A stretch of 64,000 nt of DNA from Scytonema millei VB511283 (GTDB taxonomy: Bacteria > Cyanobacteriota > Cyanobacteriia > Cyanobacteriales > Chroococcidiopsidaceae): contig NZ_JTJC03000017.1 of assembly GCF_000817735.3 (NCBI RefSeq), positions 1 through 64,000 of the forward strand, written 5' to 3'. Each line of letters begins with the position of its first letter. Within the stretch, counting starts at the first letter, position 1. Made by a program: the position numbers and the translations under genes. Positions 44,631-53,339 of the stretch are shown one piece after another. The notes below the pieces were generated by a model. It was not told the origin of the DNA and did not search any database. It saw only the letters and a program-made list of their open reading frames with translations.

Positions 44631-46433
44631 CTAAGTCGAAAATCTCACTATGAATTCCGTACCAAAATCTTTTTTAGTTAATTCAATATTTCCTTTTAGC
44701 TGGTTGGTTAATATATTGACTATTTGCAGTCCTAAAGATTTAGTATTTTGCCAATCAAGTTCTAGTGGTAATCCAATTCCATCGTCGCTAACTTTGAGCA
44801 TGACATGATTATGAGTTTGATGTTCTTGATATTGAGATTGAACTGTAATACAAATTTGCCCAAATTGTTTCTTTAAAAAAGCATGTTTCATTGCATTTGT
44901 TGTAAGTTCATTAATAATCAATCCGCAAGGAATAGCAATATCTATACTTACCCAAATTGGTTCTGTTTCAAGTTTTAAAGTAACTCGCTTGCAATTGAGG
45001 TTAGCAGTGTCGTATGTATTGTATAAATTATTAACTAGTGTTTCAATATAATCAGCTAAATTAATTTGAACGAAATTCTGAGATTCAGAGCGATACAAGA
45101 GATCGTGAACCAGCGCCATAGAAAAGATCCGAGCCTCACCTGATTTTAGAATTTCTAGTGTTTGGCGATCGCTTACGTAATTTGTTTGCAAACTAAGCAA
45201 ACTAGAAATAATTTGTAGGTTATTTTTAACGCGATGATGAACTTCTTTCAACAAAAAATCTTTTTCTTGTTCTACAGCTTGAATGCGTGCTGCTGTTTGC
45301 TTCTGCTGGGAAATGTTGCGATTAATTCCAGTCATCCACATCGCTCGATCGGCATCATCATAAAAAACTTTGCCTTGTCCTGCCAACCAACGAACATTAC
45401 CATCAGCAATAAGAATGCGAAATTCTTGCTCAAATTCTCCCGTTCTTTCCAGCGCACGGGTAATAGCTTCACTGAACGAAGCACGATCTTCTGGATAAAT
45501 GCGATCGAGAACAGCTTCGTAAGTACCTGCAAACGTCCCTGGTGCGAGATCGAATAAAGCCTCTTGTTGCAAAGACCACTTCAGTTCGTGCGTGTGCAAA
45601 TTCCAGTCCCAAATTCCTATCTGCGATGCTTCTAAAGTCAAATGCAATCTCTCTTGACTCTGACGGAGAAACTCTTCACTACGTTGGCGATCGCTAACAT
45701 CGCGCACGACTTGGGAAAAACCTTGAATTTGTCCGCTACTATCTTTGAGAACTGTCGTGACGACATTCGCCCAAAACATAGAGCCGTCTCGTCGTATCCG
45801 CCAGCCTTCGGTTTCCAATCGCTCTTGCGCGATCGCTGTTTGTAATTCCTGTTGGGGAATACCGCTTTCTATGTCGGCATAGGTGTAAAATCGAGAGCAG
45901 TGTTGCCCGATCGCTTCTCTAGCTTTATAGCCTGTCATTCTAGCTGCTCCTGCATTCCAACTGGCAACTATTCCATCAGCATCCAGCATGAAAATTGCAT
46001 AATCTTTTACTCCCTCAATTAGCAGGCGAAAACGTTCTTCACTTTGGAGTAAAGTTGCTTGGCAATGTAATGCTGCTACTTGACTCTGTTGCGCTCGCAC
46101 TCTAGCAGAGTTGAGGATAGCAATAGCAGTACAGATACAGATGGCTTCGAGAACGAAAATCGTCAGGCGCAAGCCTTGCTCCCAACTCGCGATGGATAGC
46201 ACGTACTGAGGAGGGAGCAAAAAATAGTTGCATAAGATTGCTGCGAGTGCGGTTGCTGCTAATCCCGCCCCCATCCCACCACACCAGGCGCTGACCAAAA
46301 TCGCAATGAAAAACAGCATACAAGGGCTTTCTTTATGGATCAGCGTAGCGAGAAAGAGCGTGACAACTAAGGCGATCGCCACTGCCAACACTGCTACACC
46401 GTAACGCCAAAAAAGAGATTTACGCTTAACCAC
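44631..46433 (-). CDS. Membrane sensor histidine kinase: DUF4118 - PAS - PAS - HisKA_2
   Basis: A 600-residue protein. Residues 10-110 are the four-helix DUF4118 membrane module also found in KdpD (CGGMGAGLAATALAAILCNYFLLPP). Two PAS domains follow, at about 130-250 (GVKDYAIFMLDADGIVASWNAGAARMTGY) and 255-375 (ASQIGIWDWNLHTHELKWS). The kinase core has the HisKA_2 motif LLKEVHHRVKNNLQIISSLLSLQ, N box LIINELTTNAMKHAF and G box VSDDGIGLP. It is the first gene of a two-gene unit with the receiver-PAS-kinase protein. The signal is unknown; redox or light is plausible for PAS, but no cofactor residue is identified. Confidence 0.9.
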   Translation of the reverse strand: MVKRKSLFWRYGVAVLAVAIALVVTLFLATLIHKESPCMLFFIAILVSAWCGGMGAGLAATALAAILCNYFLLPPQYVLSIASWEQGLRLTIFVLEAICICTAIAILNSARVRAQQSQVAALHCQATLLQSEERFRLLIEGVKDYAIFMLDADGIVASWNAGAARMTGYKAREAIGQHCSRFYTYADIESGIPQQELQTAIAQERLETEGWRIRRDGSMFWANVVTTVLKDSSGQIQGFSQVVRDVSDRQRSEEFLRQSQERLHLTLEASQIGIWDWNLHTHELKWSLQQEALFDLAPGTFAGTYEAVLDRIYPEDRASFSEAITRALERTGEFEQEFRILIADGNVRWLAGQGKVFYDDADRAMWMTGINRNISQQKQTAARIQAVEQEKDFLLKEVHHRVKNNLQIISSLLSLQTNYVSDRQTLEILKSGEARIFSMALVHDLLYRSESQNFVQINLADYIETLVNNLYNTYDTANLNCKRVTLKLETEPIWVSIDIAIPCGLIINELTTNAMKHAFLKKQFGQICITVQSQYQEHQTHNHVMLKVSDDGIGLPLELDWQNTKSLGLQIVNILTNQLKGNIELTKKDFGTEFIVRFST

Positions 46434-46796
46434 TGCTCAGAAGTTTTTCCATAAAATCATTAGATCGGCTCCAGATAATAAGCATATCTGTTTCTCGACT
46501 TGATTTTGTCCGTAAATTCTCTGAAGTCGCTTAGTAACTTCAGTAAACCTTCAACTGCGTCCCCGTGCTTCCCCGCTTGCACGAGCGCTTGTTATTGTGT
46601 TAAACGTAACTCAGTAATTGTACTGAATTTAAAAGCTATGTTGCGATCGCCTCTGTAGTTTTTATGCAGTCGCTTTTATGTCCAAAGCGATCGCGATTCT
46701 ATAAATGTCGATTGCTAGTAAACTTGATATAGTTTAAGTCCGATCGATACGATTTGAGAAACTTTTTAACTATTTAACTATCGGAGGTTGCAAGTC
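46434..46796. other. 363-bp divergent intergenic region
   Basis: Separates the sensor kinase (-) from the thioredoxin gene (+). It contains three HIP1-type sites and AT-rich DNA near 46720-46780. No gene or clear operator is seen. Confidence 0.5.
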
Positions 46797-47108
46797 ATGA
46801 CATTAGCAGTGATTAAATTTTCGTCTGAAGACTGCGGAATTTGCCATAAAATGTCTTTCTACGATCGCAAAGTTAGTGAAGAATTAGGCTTAGAATTCAT
46901 CGATGTCAAAATGCAAGATACGACAACTTATCGCAAGTATCGCAAGATTTTATTAACTCAATATCCAGATAAAGCAGAAATGGGATGGCCCACTTATATT
47001 ATTTGCGATACGCCAGAAGGCGACTTCAAAATTGTTGGCGAAGTGAAAGGGGGTCATCCCAAAGGGGAGTTTAGAACGCGCTTGCAAGAAGTCGTGTCTG
47101 CTAATTAA
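46797..47108 (+). CDS. Thioredoxin-like protein with CGIC active site
   Basis: A 103-residue thioredoxin-fold protein: AVIKFSSEDCGICHKMSF with C-G-I-C in place of the canonical C-G-P-C, then a cis-Pro in GWPTYIICD. It has an unusually basic, Lys/Tyr-rich middle (DTTTYRKYRKILLTQYPDK). ATG at 46797 has GGAGG 9 bases upstream and is preferred to a start three codons earlier. It probably acts in thiol redox exchange. The substitution in the motif would change its redox potential. Confidence 0.85.
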   Translation: MTLAVIKFSSEDCGICHKMSFYDRKVSEELGLEFIDVKMQDTTTYRKYRKILLTQYPDKAEMGWPTYIICDTPEGDFKIVGEVKGGHPKGEFRTRLQEVVSAN

Positions 47109-47127
47109 TGCATCAAAGCAAAAATTT

Positions 47128-47155
47128 GTAGGGTGCGTTATTTAACGCACCCTAC
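47128..47155. terminator. GTAGGGTGCGTTA palindrome at a convergent gene end
   Basis: A perfect 13-bp stem with a 2-base gap, between the thioredoxin gene (+) and the small OB-type gene (-). Same family as 26848-26876. Confidence 0.6.
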
Positions 47156-47167
47156 CATAATTCCATT

Positions 47168-47392
47168 TCAGACAATTTCAAACGATTTTACCTCTAAGAC
47201 GGGACCGATCATCGCTAGGCTCATCACATCTTCTTTTACCTCGCCAGCAACTTTCACTTTTTGTCCGTCCTTCAACAATTCCTTTGCAGTCCCTCTAGGA
47301 ATCTCATATGTCGTCCCGTTATCTGCAACCAAAGCCCAAGCCCCAGTACCAATATCGCGCCGCTCGATCGTCCCCGTAACGTTAATACTCAT
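47168..47392 (-). CDS. Small OB-like beta-barrel protein
   Basis: A 74-residue protein made of short strands: INVTGTIERRDIGTGAWALVADNGTTYEIP, then KVKVAGEVKEDVMSLAMIGPVLEVKSFEI. This reads as a five-stranded OB-type barrel without signal peptide. Function unknown. It faces the thioredoxin gene across the palindrome. Confidence 0.72.
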   Translation of the reverse strand: MSINVTGTIERRDIGTGAWALVADNGTTYEIPRGTAKELLKDGQKVKVAGEVKEDVMSLAMIGPVLEVKSFEIV

Positions 47393-47536
47393 ACAAGTTA
47401 GTCTGTGTCGTGTTATTACTCCTATGTTAGGGACTAGGGAGGAAATAGTAATAAAAATCCCCCCTAAGAGTCAGGAGGGTTGGGAGATATAAAGACGTTA
47501 CATGTAACGTCTCTACACTGATAACTGATAACTACT

Positions 47537-47603
47537 GTACGGGCGGGTTTAATCGAAGAGCTATTTGTTTTAGAACAAGTATGCTCAAAAAACCCGCCCC
47601 TAC
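47537..47603. repeat. GGGCGGGTTT palindromic element
   Basis: Starts GTACGGGCGGGTTT and ends AAACCCGCCCCTAC. It lies 10 bp downstream of the subtilase stop codon and could also stop its transcription. Confidence 0.85.
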
Positions 47604-47612
47604 CACTTACGA

Positions 47613-49382
47613 TTACGCTATCTGCCCTTCGCCTTTCATTGCCAACCAAGCGATCCCATAACAGGCTAAAGCATTACCAATCAGAAAAGTACGAGCGATC
47701 GCCCCACTTCCCAGCCAGCCTAAATCGGGTGAGATAAAGGCGCTGATTAACAAGCAACTAGCAACACCCAAAGCCGTACCGACAGCAAATTTCTTCCAAC
47801 TCGGATTTCCCAGCAATAACACGATTAACACGAAGGGAATCAGTACGCTGGCAAAGAAGGGGTTTAACTCAGAATATCCCTGAATGGCGCTACCGAGTTC
47901 GGGAATGGAACTACCCAGCAAGCGGAAGGGCCATTGAGGTAGGTCAAAAATATAGAAGCCTTTGAGGAAGAATAAACCCGAACTGCCTGTAACTAACCCC
48001 CATGACAGCGACCAACTCCAGGTAAAGGGGAAGTAAACCCGCAAGAACCAAGCCAAGAGGTAAGAACCGAGTACCATCAGGACTTTAGGTAATAACGCCA
48101 CTGCACCACCATCAATCCAGAAACGGGGGTTGAGGTAGCCATTATCCCGCAGCCAGCGGAAGAAGTCTTTGAAGGTAATTTGTCCGCGCACGGCAAGTTT
48201 CACGGCGGCGGATGCATCTAAATGTCCTGCGCCGTAGTAGTTGAGTCCGTCGTCTTGCACGACTCTGGCGGACTTTTGCAGAATGCTTTCTACTTCATCT
48301 GGATCTTGTATCCCAGCAGCTTTAACTAAGGCGGCGACTCCGGCAACGTGGGGAGATGCCATGCTGGTTCCTTGGAATCCGGCAAATACTGGTTCTTCCG
48401 TATCTGGATCGATAGTTTCTTGGACGATTTTACCTGTATTGCTGCCACCAGGCGCAGAAAGATCGATTCCTGCACCGAAGTTAGAGTAGGGGGCTTTTTC
48501 TCCCGCTGAATCGATCGCCGAAACTCCGATGACGTGAGGATAACGAGCGGGATATTCGGCGGCGTTACTGTTGGCGTTTCCAGCAGCGGCGACGACTACG
48601 ACACCTTTTTGATGGGCATAGGCGATCGCTTCTTTCATCATTTCGCTTTCAGCACCACCACCTAAGCTCATATTAATTACGCCTGCGCCGTTGTCAGCAG
48701 CATAGCGGATGGCTTCGGCAATATCAGAGGTCGTACCCGTACCACCTGCACTTAAGACTTTCAGGGGCATGAGCGTTGCTTCGTAAGCCACACCTGCGAC
48801 ACCATAGTTATTATTGGTCGATTGTGCTACCGTACCCGCTACATGAGTTCCGTGTCCGTTGTCGTCGTCTGCCTCAATTTTGTCATTGACAAAATCGTAG
48901 CCTTTAACGAATTTGGTATTTTTCAGGTCTGGAACTTGACTGATACCCGTGTCAATCACGGCAACGGTTACACCGCTACCTTTAGTTTCATCCCATGCCG
49001 ACTCAATGCTAATACTACGCATGTTCCATTGCTGACCGTATTGGGGGTCGTTGGGAACCTCATAGGCGCGGTAAATGTAGTTAGGTTCGATATATTCGGT
49101 AGATTTAGCGATTTTGGAGTTTCTCAGGCTAGTCAGAGTCTGGCGATCGCCTTCCACGACATATACATTATCTGCTGCGGAAAACTCACTATTGAGCCGA
49201 GGCTTGACTTTGTATTGCTGCGCGATCGCGTTTAATTTAGCTTCTATCTCCGTATTCGGCACATTTTCCCGAAAATCTAGCACAATGGACTGATATTCGC
49301 CTTTAGCTGCCAACCCTTGAAAGCTTGACAGAGCAAACCACAGCCCGCCAATAAACAAACACAGTAGAATAAACTTTTTCAT
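47613..49382 (-). CDS. Membrane-anchored subtilisin-like serine protease (S8)
   Basis: A 589-residue protein. It has a signal peptide (1-25, AAKG) and an I9-like propeptide region (about 30-100, ending EYIEPNYIYRAYEVPNDPQYGQQWNM). The S8 catalytic domain has Asp144 (VIDTGIS), His177 (NGHGTHVAG), oxyanion Asn269 (AAGNA) and Ser340 (GTSMASPHVAG). After the protease domain (about residue 400) come some 190 residues with about five membrane helices. The protease would sit on the periplasmic or lumenal face, fixed in the membrane. Such a polytopic tail is uncommon in subtilases. Confidence 0.9.
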   Translation of the reverse strand: MKKFILLCLFIGGLWFALSSFQGLAAKGEYQSIVLDFRENVPNTEIEAKLNAIAQQYKVKPRLNSEFSAADNVYVVEGDRQTLTSLRNSKIAKSTEYIEPNYIYRAYEVPNDPQYGQQWNMRSISIESAWDETKGSGVTVAVIDTGISQVPDLKNTKFVKGYDFVNDKIEADDDNGHGTHVAGTVAQSTNNNYGVAGVAYEATLMPLKVLSAGGTGTTSDIAEAIRYAADNGAGVINMSLGGGAESEMMKEAIAYAHQKGVVVVAAAGNANSNAAEYPARYPHVIGVSAIDSAGEKAPYSNFGAGIDLSAPGGSNTGKIVQETIDPDTEEPVFAGFQGTSMASPHVAGVAALVKAAGIQDPDEVESILQKSARVVQDDGLNYYGAGHLDASAAVKLAVRGQITFKDFFRWLRDNGYLNPRFWIDGGAVALLPKVLMVLGSYLLAWFLRVYFPFTWSWSLSWGLVTGSSGLFFLKGFYIFDLPQWPFRLLGSSIPELGSAIQGYSELNPFFASVLIPFVLIVLLLGNPSWKKFAVGTALGVASCLLISAFISPDLGWLGSGAIARTFLIGNALACYGIAWLAMKGEGQIA

Positions 49383-49697
49383 ACCTGCAATCCATTTGTA
49401 CTGAAGCGGCAGTAGCTTAATCTACAAGATAACTCATGCGATCGTCCCGCGAGCAGATGTTGCAGAATTCTTACAGTTATCAGTTATCAGTTATCAGTTA
49501 TCAGTGACTTGTGGCTGGTGGCTAGTGGCTAGAAGAAGAGTTTGATTCTGCTAGCCAATGCGTTACTATCCGCTCACCATTCATGCTCTAAATACCCATT
49601 ACAACTTTAGTTGCTTGAGGGCAGTTTGCAGACTCTCAGCGATCGCAGGAGCAGCACGGCGATCGACCGCTTCAAACTAGCAGGAATTACCATTCCA
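49383..49697. other. Intergenic stretch with heptamers
   Basis: Contains AGTTATC copies at 49473-49503, then GGCTGGT/GGCTAGT units to 49532. The remainder to the IS1-like element shows no gene I can support. Confidence 0.55.
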
Positions 49698-50487
49698 GGT
49701 AGTCCTAAACAAGTAAGGATGTAAGTATAGAGAAGAGGTCTTTTAACTCTAAACCATGCTAGCAGACAGCCTGACTTGCCCTCGTTGTCACGCAACTCGG
49801 ATTGTGAAGAACGGCAGAATACATAACGGTCGGCAAAACTTCAAGTGCAAAGCCTGTGGTAGGCAGTTTGTCCAACATCCGACCAAAAAGGTGATTGGAC
49901 AGGAGACGAGAAATTTAATTGATAAATTGCTGTTGGAAAGGTTGTCCTTGGCAGGAATTACCAGAGTAACTGGGGTTTCTGAGCAATGGTTGCAAACCTA
50001 CATCAACGCAAAATATGAGGCGACTCCACGACAAGTTGAGGTTGAGGAGAAAAAAAGGGGCGCTTAACGATTCAATGCGATGTGACTTGTGGTCGTTTGT
50101 AGGTAACAAAGGCAATAAACACTCTTGTGTGGTTAGCTTTGGATGTGAAGAGTGGAGAAATCGTTGGAGTTTACGTCGGTGACCGCTCTCGTGCAGGAGC
50201 TATAGGATTATGGCAATCCCTACCAGGTGTCTATCGTCAGTGCGCTATCTGTTACACCGATTTTTGGGAAGCTTATGAGCAAGTCATACCTAATCAACGG
50301 CATCGAGCCGTCAATAAAAGGAGTGGTAAGACAAATTTGATGGAACGGTTCAACTGCACTCTCCGTCAACGAGTTTCACGTTTAGTTAGAGATACCTTGT
50401 CCTTCTCAAACAAATTAGACAACCACATTGGAGCTATTTGGTTTTTCGTCCATCACTACAACTTATCCTTACTTGTGTAGGACTACC
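49698..50487 (+). mobile_element. Degenerate IS1-family element, second copy
   Basis: Bounded by 23-bp inverted repeats with one mismatch (left begins GGTAGTCCTAAACAAGTAAG; right ends in its complement). It is 790 bp. It has a related but clearly different transposase and different ends from the 15447-16391 element, so it is a distinct IS of the same family. No target duplication is seen. Confidence 0.82.
49756..50480 (+). pseudogene. Disrupted IS1-family transposase
   Basis: The first part (49756-50067) encodes CPRCHATRIVKNGRIHN and CKACGRQFV plus the helix-turn-helix. The second part (from 50127) encodes WLALDVKSGEIVGVYVGDRS, CYTDFWEAY and the final LMERFNCTLRQRVSRL block. At an A7 run before GGGG (50051-50057) a -1 shift restores KKKGRLTIQCD. 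A further 2-base insertion (ACTTGTGGTCG where ACTTGGTCG would encode T-W-S) then breaks the catalytic segment. Even with frameshifting, no complete protein results. Confidence 0.85.
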
Positions 50488-51207
50488 AATATATTTAATC
50501 TGCAAGTTCAGATATTTTTGTTCGCTTTGAGCCATTAAATAAAGTCTTAATATTTTAGTCAAATCATTGAGTGGTTAGCGTTAAAGATTGGCTGCTTAGT
50601 TAACTATATCTGGGCATATAAAGGCAGGAGGCAAGAACCACAGAAAATAAAAACATAGGACTGAAGAAAGCTTTTCTAGTCAGCTAGACATGAGTTGTAA
50701 AGTAAAAAAATATTGTTAGGAATGCTTGACTTTCAATTCTTTTTAAATCAAAATTTTATTGTTAGAAATGCTTGACTTTTTGCCTTAAAAAAGTTAGATA
50801 ATTCACTTTTTGTATCCTCTTAGACTGATTTTTTTTCAATTTATATAGTGCTACTCTAATTTCACTGTAGGCTGGCAACGTCCACCCTACACTTATTTAG
50901 CTTTAGGTTCATCATGGGTGGGCTACACTTATTGAGTTTCGAGTACAAAAACACTAGTACCCCTACCTGTAAATACTCATACCCCAGCCAACAAATACTA
51001 GTACCCCCACCTTCAAAAAACTTTTAATCTCTTATTACTTAAGAATTTGACTGATTGAGTACAAACTTAATTAATTTAATAATTTCGATCTTGGGCAAAC
51101 GAACCCTTAGAAATGAGGTAGCTGATATAAGACTGTTTATCTACAACAAGACAAACAACGAAGGCACATTTTTACGACGCGATCGCTACCTAGTTAATTC
51201 ATGCTGA
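50488..51207. other. Non-coding AT-rich region with iteron-like repeats
   Basis: About 720 bp without a supported gene. It includes long A/T runs (50690-50860), two CCACCC/GGGTGG-containing segments (50878-50930), the three direct repeats at 50951-51012 and a strongly AT-rich block after them (51020-51085). Confidence 0.6.
50951..51012 (+). repeat. Three iteron-like direct repeats at 22-bp period
   Basis: Units ACTAGTACCCC, ACTCATACCCC and ACTAGTACCCC start at 50953, 50975 and 50997, exactly 22 bp apart, with similar flanks (AAAT before, CC-rich after). The phasing on one face of the helix is typical of protein-binding iterons. Confidence 0.75.
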
Positions 51208-51465
51208 ACAGAACAACGCCAAGATCTCTATTTCAATTTCATCGAGCAACTGCTCAGATGTACCAACGGTCAAGAACCGGAAATTTTAGATGCTCAGCCA
51301 GATTGACTCGATGCTGGCTTGGTCAAAACAATGATGCAAGTAGCAACAGTAATGGCACACCAGGATAATCAGGATGCTGCCAAATTCTTAATCCACGTTG
51401 CCCGTCAGCTAGCAAAACAATTAGAGCTATACCCTCAAATTAATTCAGTAACCAGTGACCAGTGA
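51208..51465 (+). pseudogene. Remnant of a cyanobacterial TPR/CHAT-type N-terminal domain
   Basis: Reads TEQRQDLYFNFIEQLLRC ... then after an in-frame TGA, LDAGLVKTMMQVATVMA ... AAKFLIHVARQLAKQL. This N-terminal module (x-QLL-x-C-x-(N)G-(E)...LVDAGL-(V)-x-(T/M)(M/L)) precedes TPR and CHAT regions in many cyanobacterial proteins. Here the start codon is lost (a TGA stands just before T-E-Q), one stop is internal, and the frame ends in CCAGTGA repeats. The family link is from memory of the pattern. Confidence 0.6.
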
Positions 51466-51472
51466 GCAGTTA

Positions 51473-51640
51473 GTGGAAGGGTTGCCGGATAAGTGGCTTA
51501 TCTAAGTCTACGACACCAGAGAGTGCGATCCTAACTATACTTTCAGCTCTCCTATTCGTGCTGTGGAGGAAGTCGAGCTTGCCGATTTACCAGAGCATGT
51601 TGCCCAAGTGTTGGTATTAGAGCGCCAACCAAAATCTTGA
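51473..51640 (+). pseudogene. Remnant of a small hypothetical protein
   Basis: VEGLPDKWLI, a TAA, then VYDTRECDPNYTFSSPIRAVEEVELADLP and HVAQVLVLERQPKS. The good amphipathic patterning after the stop suggests a once-real gene. It ends 6 bp before the modA stop codon on the other strand. Family unknown. Confidence 0.45.
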
Positions 51641-51646
51641 GTTTAG

Positions 51647-52453
51647 CTACGATTTTGCTATGCCAAAACCGTATTTCTCAAACACAGATCTTGCTTGCTT
51701 ATCAGTCAAAAACTGAATATATTCTTTAGCAGCGTCAGGATTTTTACTGCTACTGATAATGGCTATGGGATAGACAATCGGAGAATGTAAATTTTCGGCT
51801 GCTGTAGCCACGACTCGAACTTTATCTGATGTCTTAACATCTGTGATGTAGACAATACCAGCATCAGCATTGCCACTTTCTACAGCAGCTAATACGTTAC
51901 GGACATTATTGCCAAAAACTAATTTTGGTTTGATTTGTGCTAAAACTCCTAATTTCTGGAATAATTCTTCAGAATATTGTCCGACTGGGACACTGCGGAA
52001 TTCTCCTACAGCAATTCGTTTTACATTAGGATCTGTTAATTGCTCGAAGTTATCGATCTCCAAATCGGAATTATTTGACACAACTAAGACAAGACTGTTA
52101 GTTAATAAGTTGCGGCGGGTATCGGAAAGAATCAAATTTTTATCCTGCAAGGCATTCATTTGCTTTGTCGCAGCAGAAAAAAAGACATCTGCTGGCGCAC
52201 CTTGTTCTATTTGTTGTTGTAATGCACCAGAAGCACCAAAATTATAATTAACTTTGACATTTGACTGAGTTTGTTGAAAAAGTGGCTGAATTTCTTTTAA
52301 AGCATCTTGCAGGCTAGCAGCAGCTGATACGAGTAAGGTAGTATTTGCTTGTGCGATAACAGGGGGAGATGGATTCAACCAGTTTAAAATAGTTACTAAA
52401 ACGATCGCGATCGCCACTCCACAAATAAAGGCAAAAAAGTTTCTTCTTTTCAT
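51647..52453 (-). CDS. modA: Molybdate ABC transporter, periplasmic binding protein
   Basis: Captures molybdate or tungstate for an ABC importer. The 268-residue protein has a signal anchor (residues 8-26), then NTTLLVSAAASLQDALKEIQPLFQ, VKVNYNFGASGALQQQIEQGAPADVFFSA and SNSDLEIDNFEQL. VGEFRSVPVGQYSEELF and NADAGIVYITD follow, which is the ModA oxyanion-binding pattern. GGAGG lies 5 bases before ATG at 52453. ModB/ModC are not in the window. It is divergent from the Mop gene and 1 kb from nifV, consistent with molybdenum supply for nitrogenase. Confidence 0.94.
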   Translation of the reverse strand: MKRRNFFAFICGVAIAIVLVTILNWLNPSPPVIAQANTTLLVSAAASLQDALKEIQPLFQQTQSNVKVNYNFGASGALQQQIEQGAPADVFFSAATKQMNALQDKNLILSDTRRNLLTNSLVLVVSNNSDLEIDNFEQLTDPNVKRIAVGEFRSVPVGQYSEELFQKLGVLAQIKPKLVFGNNVRNVLAAVESGNADAGIVYITDVKTSDKVRVVATAAENLHSPIVYPIAIISSSKNPDAAKEYIQFLTDKQARSVFEKYGFGIAKS

Positions 52454-52518
52454 AGAACCTCCAGTTCAAGATTTATTTTGCTTGCAAGAAATAACTGTAA
52501 ATTATACTAGAACATACG

Positions 52519-52556
52519 GTATATATGTTTTGTAAATATATTGAATAAACATATAC
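52519..52556. promoter_or_regulatory. Inverted repeat in the modA-mop intergenic region
   Basis: GTATATATGTTT and AAACATATAC form an interrupted inverted repeat 66 bp upstream of the modA start, between two divergent molybdenum genes. An operator for a molybdate-sensing regulator is possible. It does not obviously match the E. coli ModE site, and the AT-rich setting weakens the case. Confidence 0.3.
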
Positions 52557-52704
52557 TTACGATTAGAAAATATGTAGGAACTTCTAACCCTTAAAGGAGA
52601 TAATGGGGCGATCGCTCGACAATAAAAAGTATTTAAATTTACAGTTTATCGAACATAAATAGATAAAAGATCGAGCCAACAAAACAGATATAAAAGAGCA
52701 ACAA

Positions 52705-52914
52705 ATGAAGATTAGCGCCCGCAATACCTTAAAAGCAACTGTAAAAAAAGTGATGCCAGGAGCCGTTAACACTGAAGTCACATTAGAACTTGCACCTGGG
52801 GTGGAAATAGTTGCAATTATTACGAAATCCCCTGCCGAAAGCTTGGGACTTGCGGAGGGCAAAGAGGCTTACGCTGTCGTTAAATCGTCAGATGTCATGG
52901 TTGCAGTTGATTGA
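52705..52914 (+). CDS. Mop/TOBE-domain molybdate-binding protein (molbindin)
   Basis: A 69-residue protein made of a single TOBE/Mop domain: KISARNTLKATVKKVMPGAVNTEVTLELAPGVEIVAIITKSPAESLGLAEGKEAYAVVKSSDVMVAVD. SARN and the K-S-(P/S)-A-x-x-L-x-L block are standard. Free Mop domains assemble into hexamers that store molybdate in the cytosol. It is divergent from modA. Confidence 0.92.
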   Translation: MKISARNTLKATVKKVMPGAVNTEVTLELAPGVEIVAIITKSPAESLGLAEGKEAYAVVKSSDVMVAVD

Positions 52915-52921
52915 GCGATCG

Positions 52922-53215
52922 CTATTTGCCAGCCACAATGTGAAAAATATGCCAGTACTTTTGTTCGCCTAAAGCAGTCTTGCCTGGGTGTTCTTCTTCT
53001 TGAAACCATTCAATCTTGAAGGGTTGCAGCAATTCTTCCACCTGGGTACGGGTGTGATGACTCATGTTAGGGTAAACTGCCCAAGAGTCGCGATCGCCAA
53101 ATAATTGACCGCAGAAACGCCCCCCAACCCCCAAGGCTGCAACAATTTTGCTCCACAAACCAGAAAAATGTTCTGGCGGACAAAATGGTAGACAAAAGCT
53201 GGCATTGATTAGATC
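52922..53215 (-). pseudogene. C-terminal fragment of a class I SAM methyltransferase
   Basis: Reads DLINASFCLPFCPPEHFSGL then WSKIVAALGVGGRFCGQLFGDRDSWA ... MSHHTRTQVEELLQPFKIEWFQEEEHPG and a typical last strand HIFHIVAG. This is the second half of a methyltransferase (motif post-I to the C-terminus). The SAM-binding motif I half is missing, replaced by a stop around 53219. The GTG/ATG-like start at 53158 would give only 78 residues. It was probably once about 200 residues long. Confidence 0.7.
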
Positions 53216-53239
53216 TAGTTAGATTATGCTCCCCTACCT

Positions 53240-53335
53240 ATGATTCTTTGGCAATACGGTTTGATTTCCATAGATCAATTAGCACGAATTTTTGATTGGC
53301 TAGAGAACAAAACTCACATTAGTCTTAATAGGTAA
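53240..53335 (+). CDS. Possible 31-residue peptide upstream of nifV
   Basis: An ATG frame encoding MILWQYGLISIDQLARIFDW and a polar end (LENKTHISLNR). It has amphipathic helical character and is followed within 5 bp by another 31-codon frame. It may be a real small protein or a leader; there is no strong ribosome site. Confidence 0.3.
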   Translation: MILWQYGLISIDQLARIFDWLENKTHISLNR

Positions 53336-53339
53336 CATT

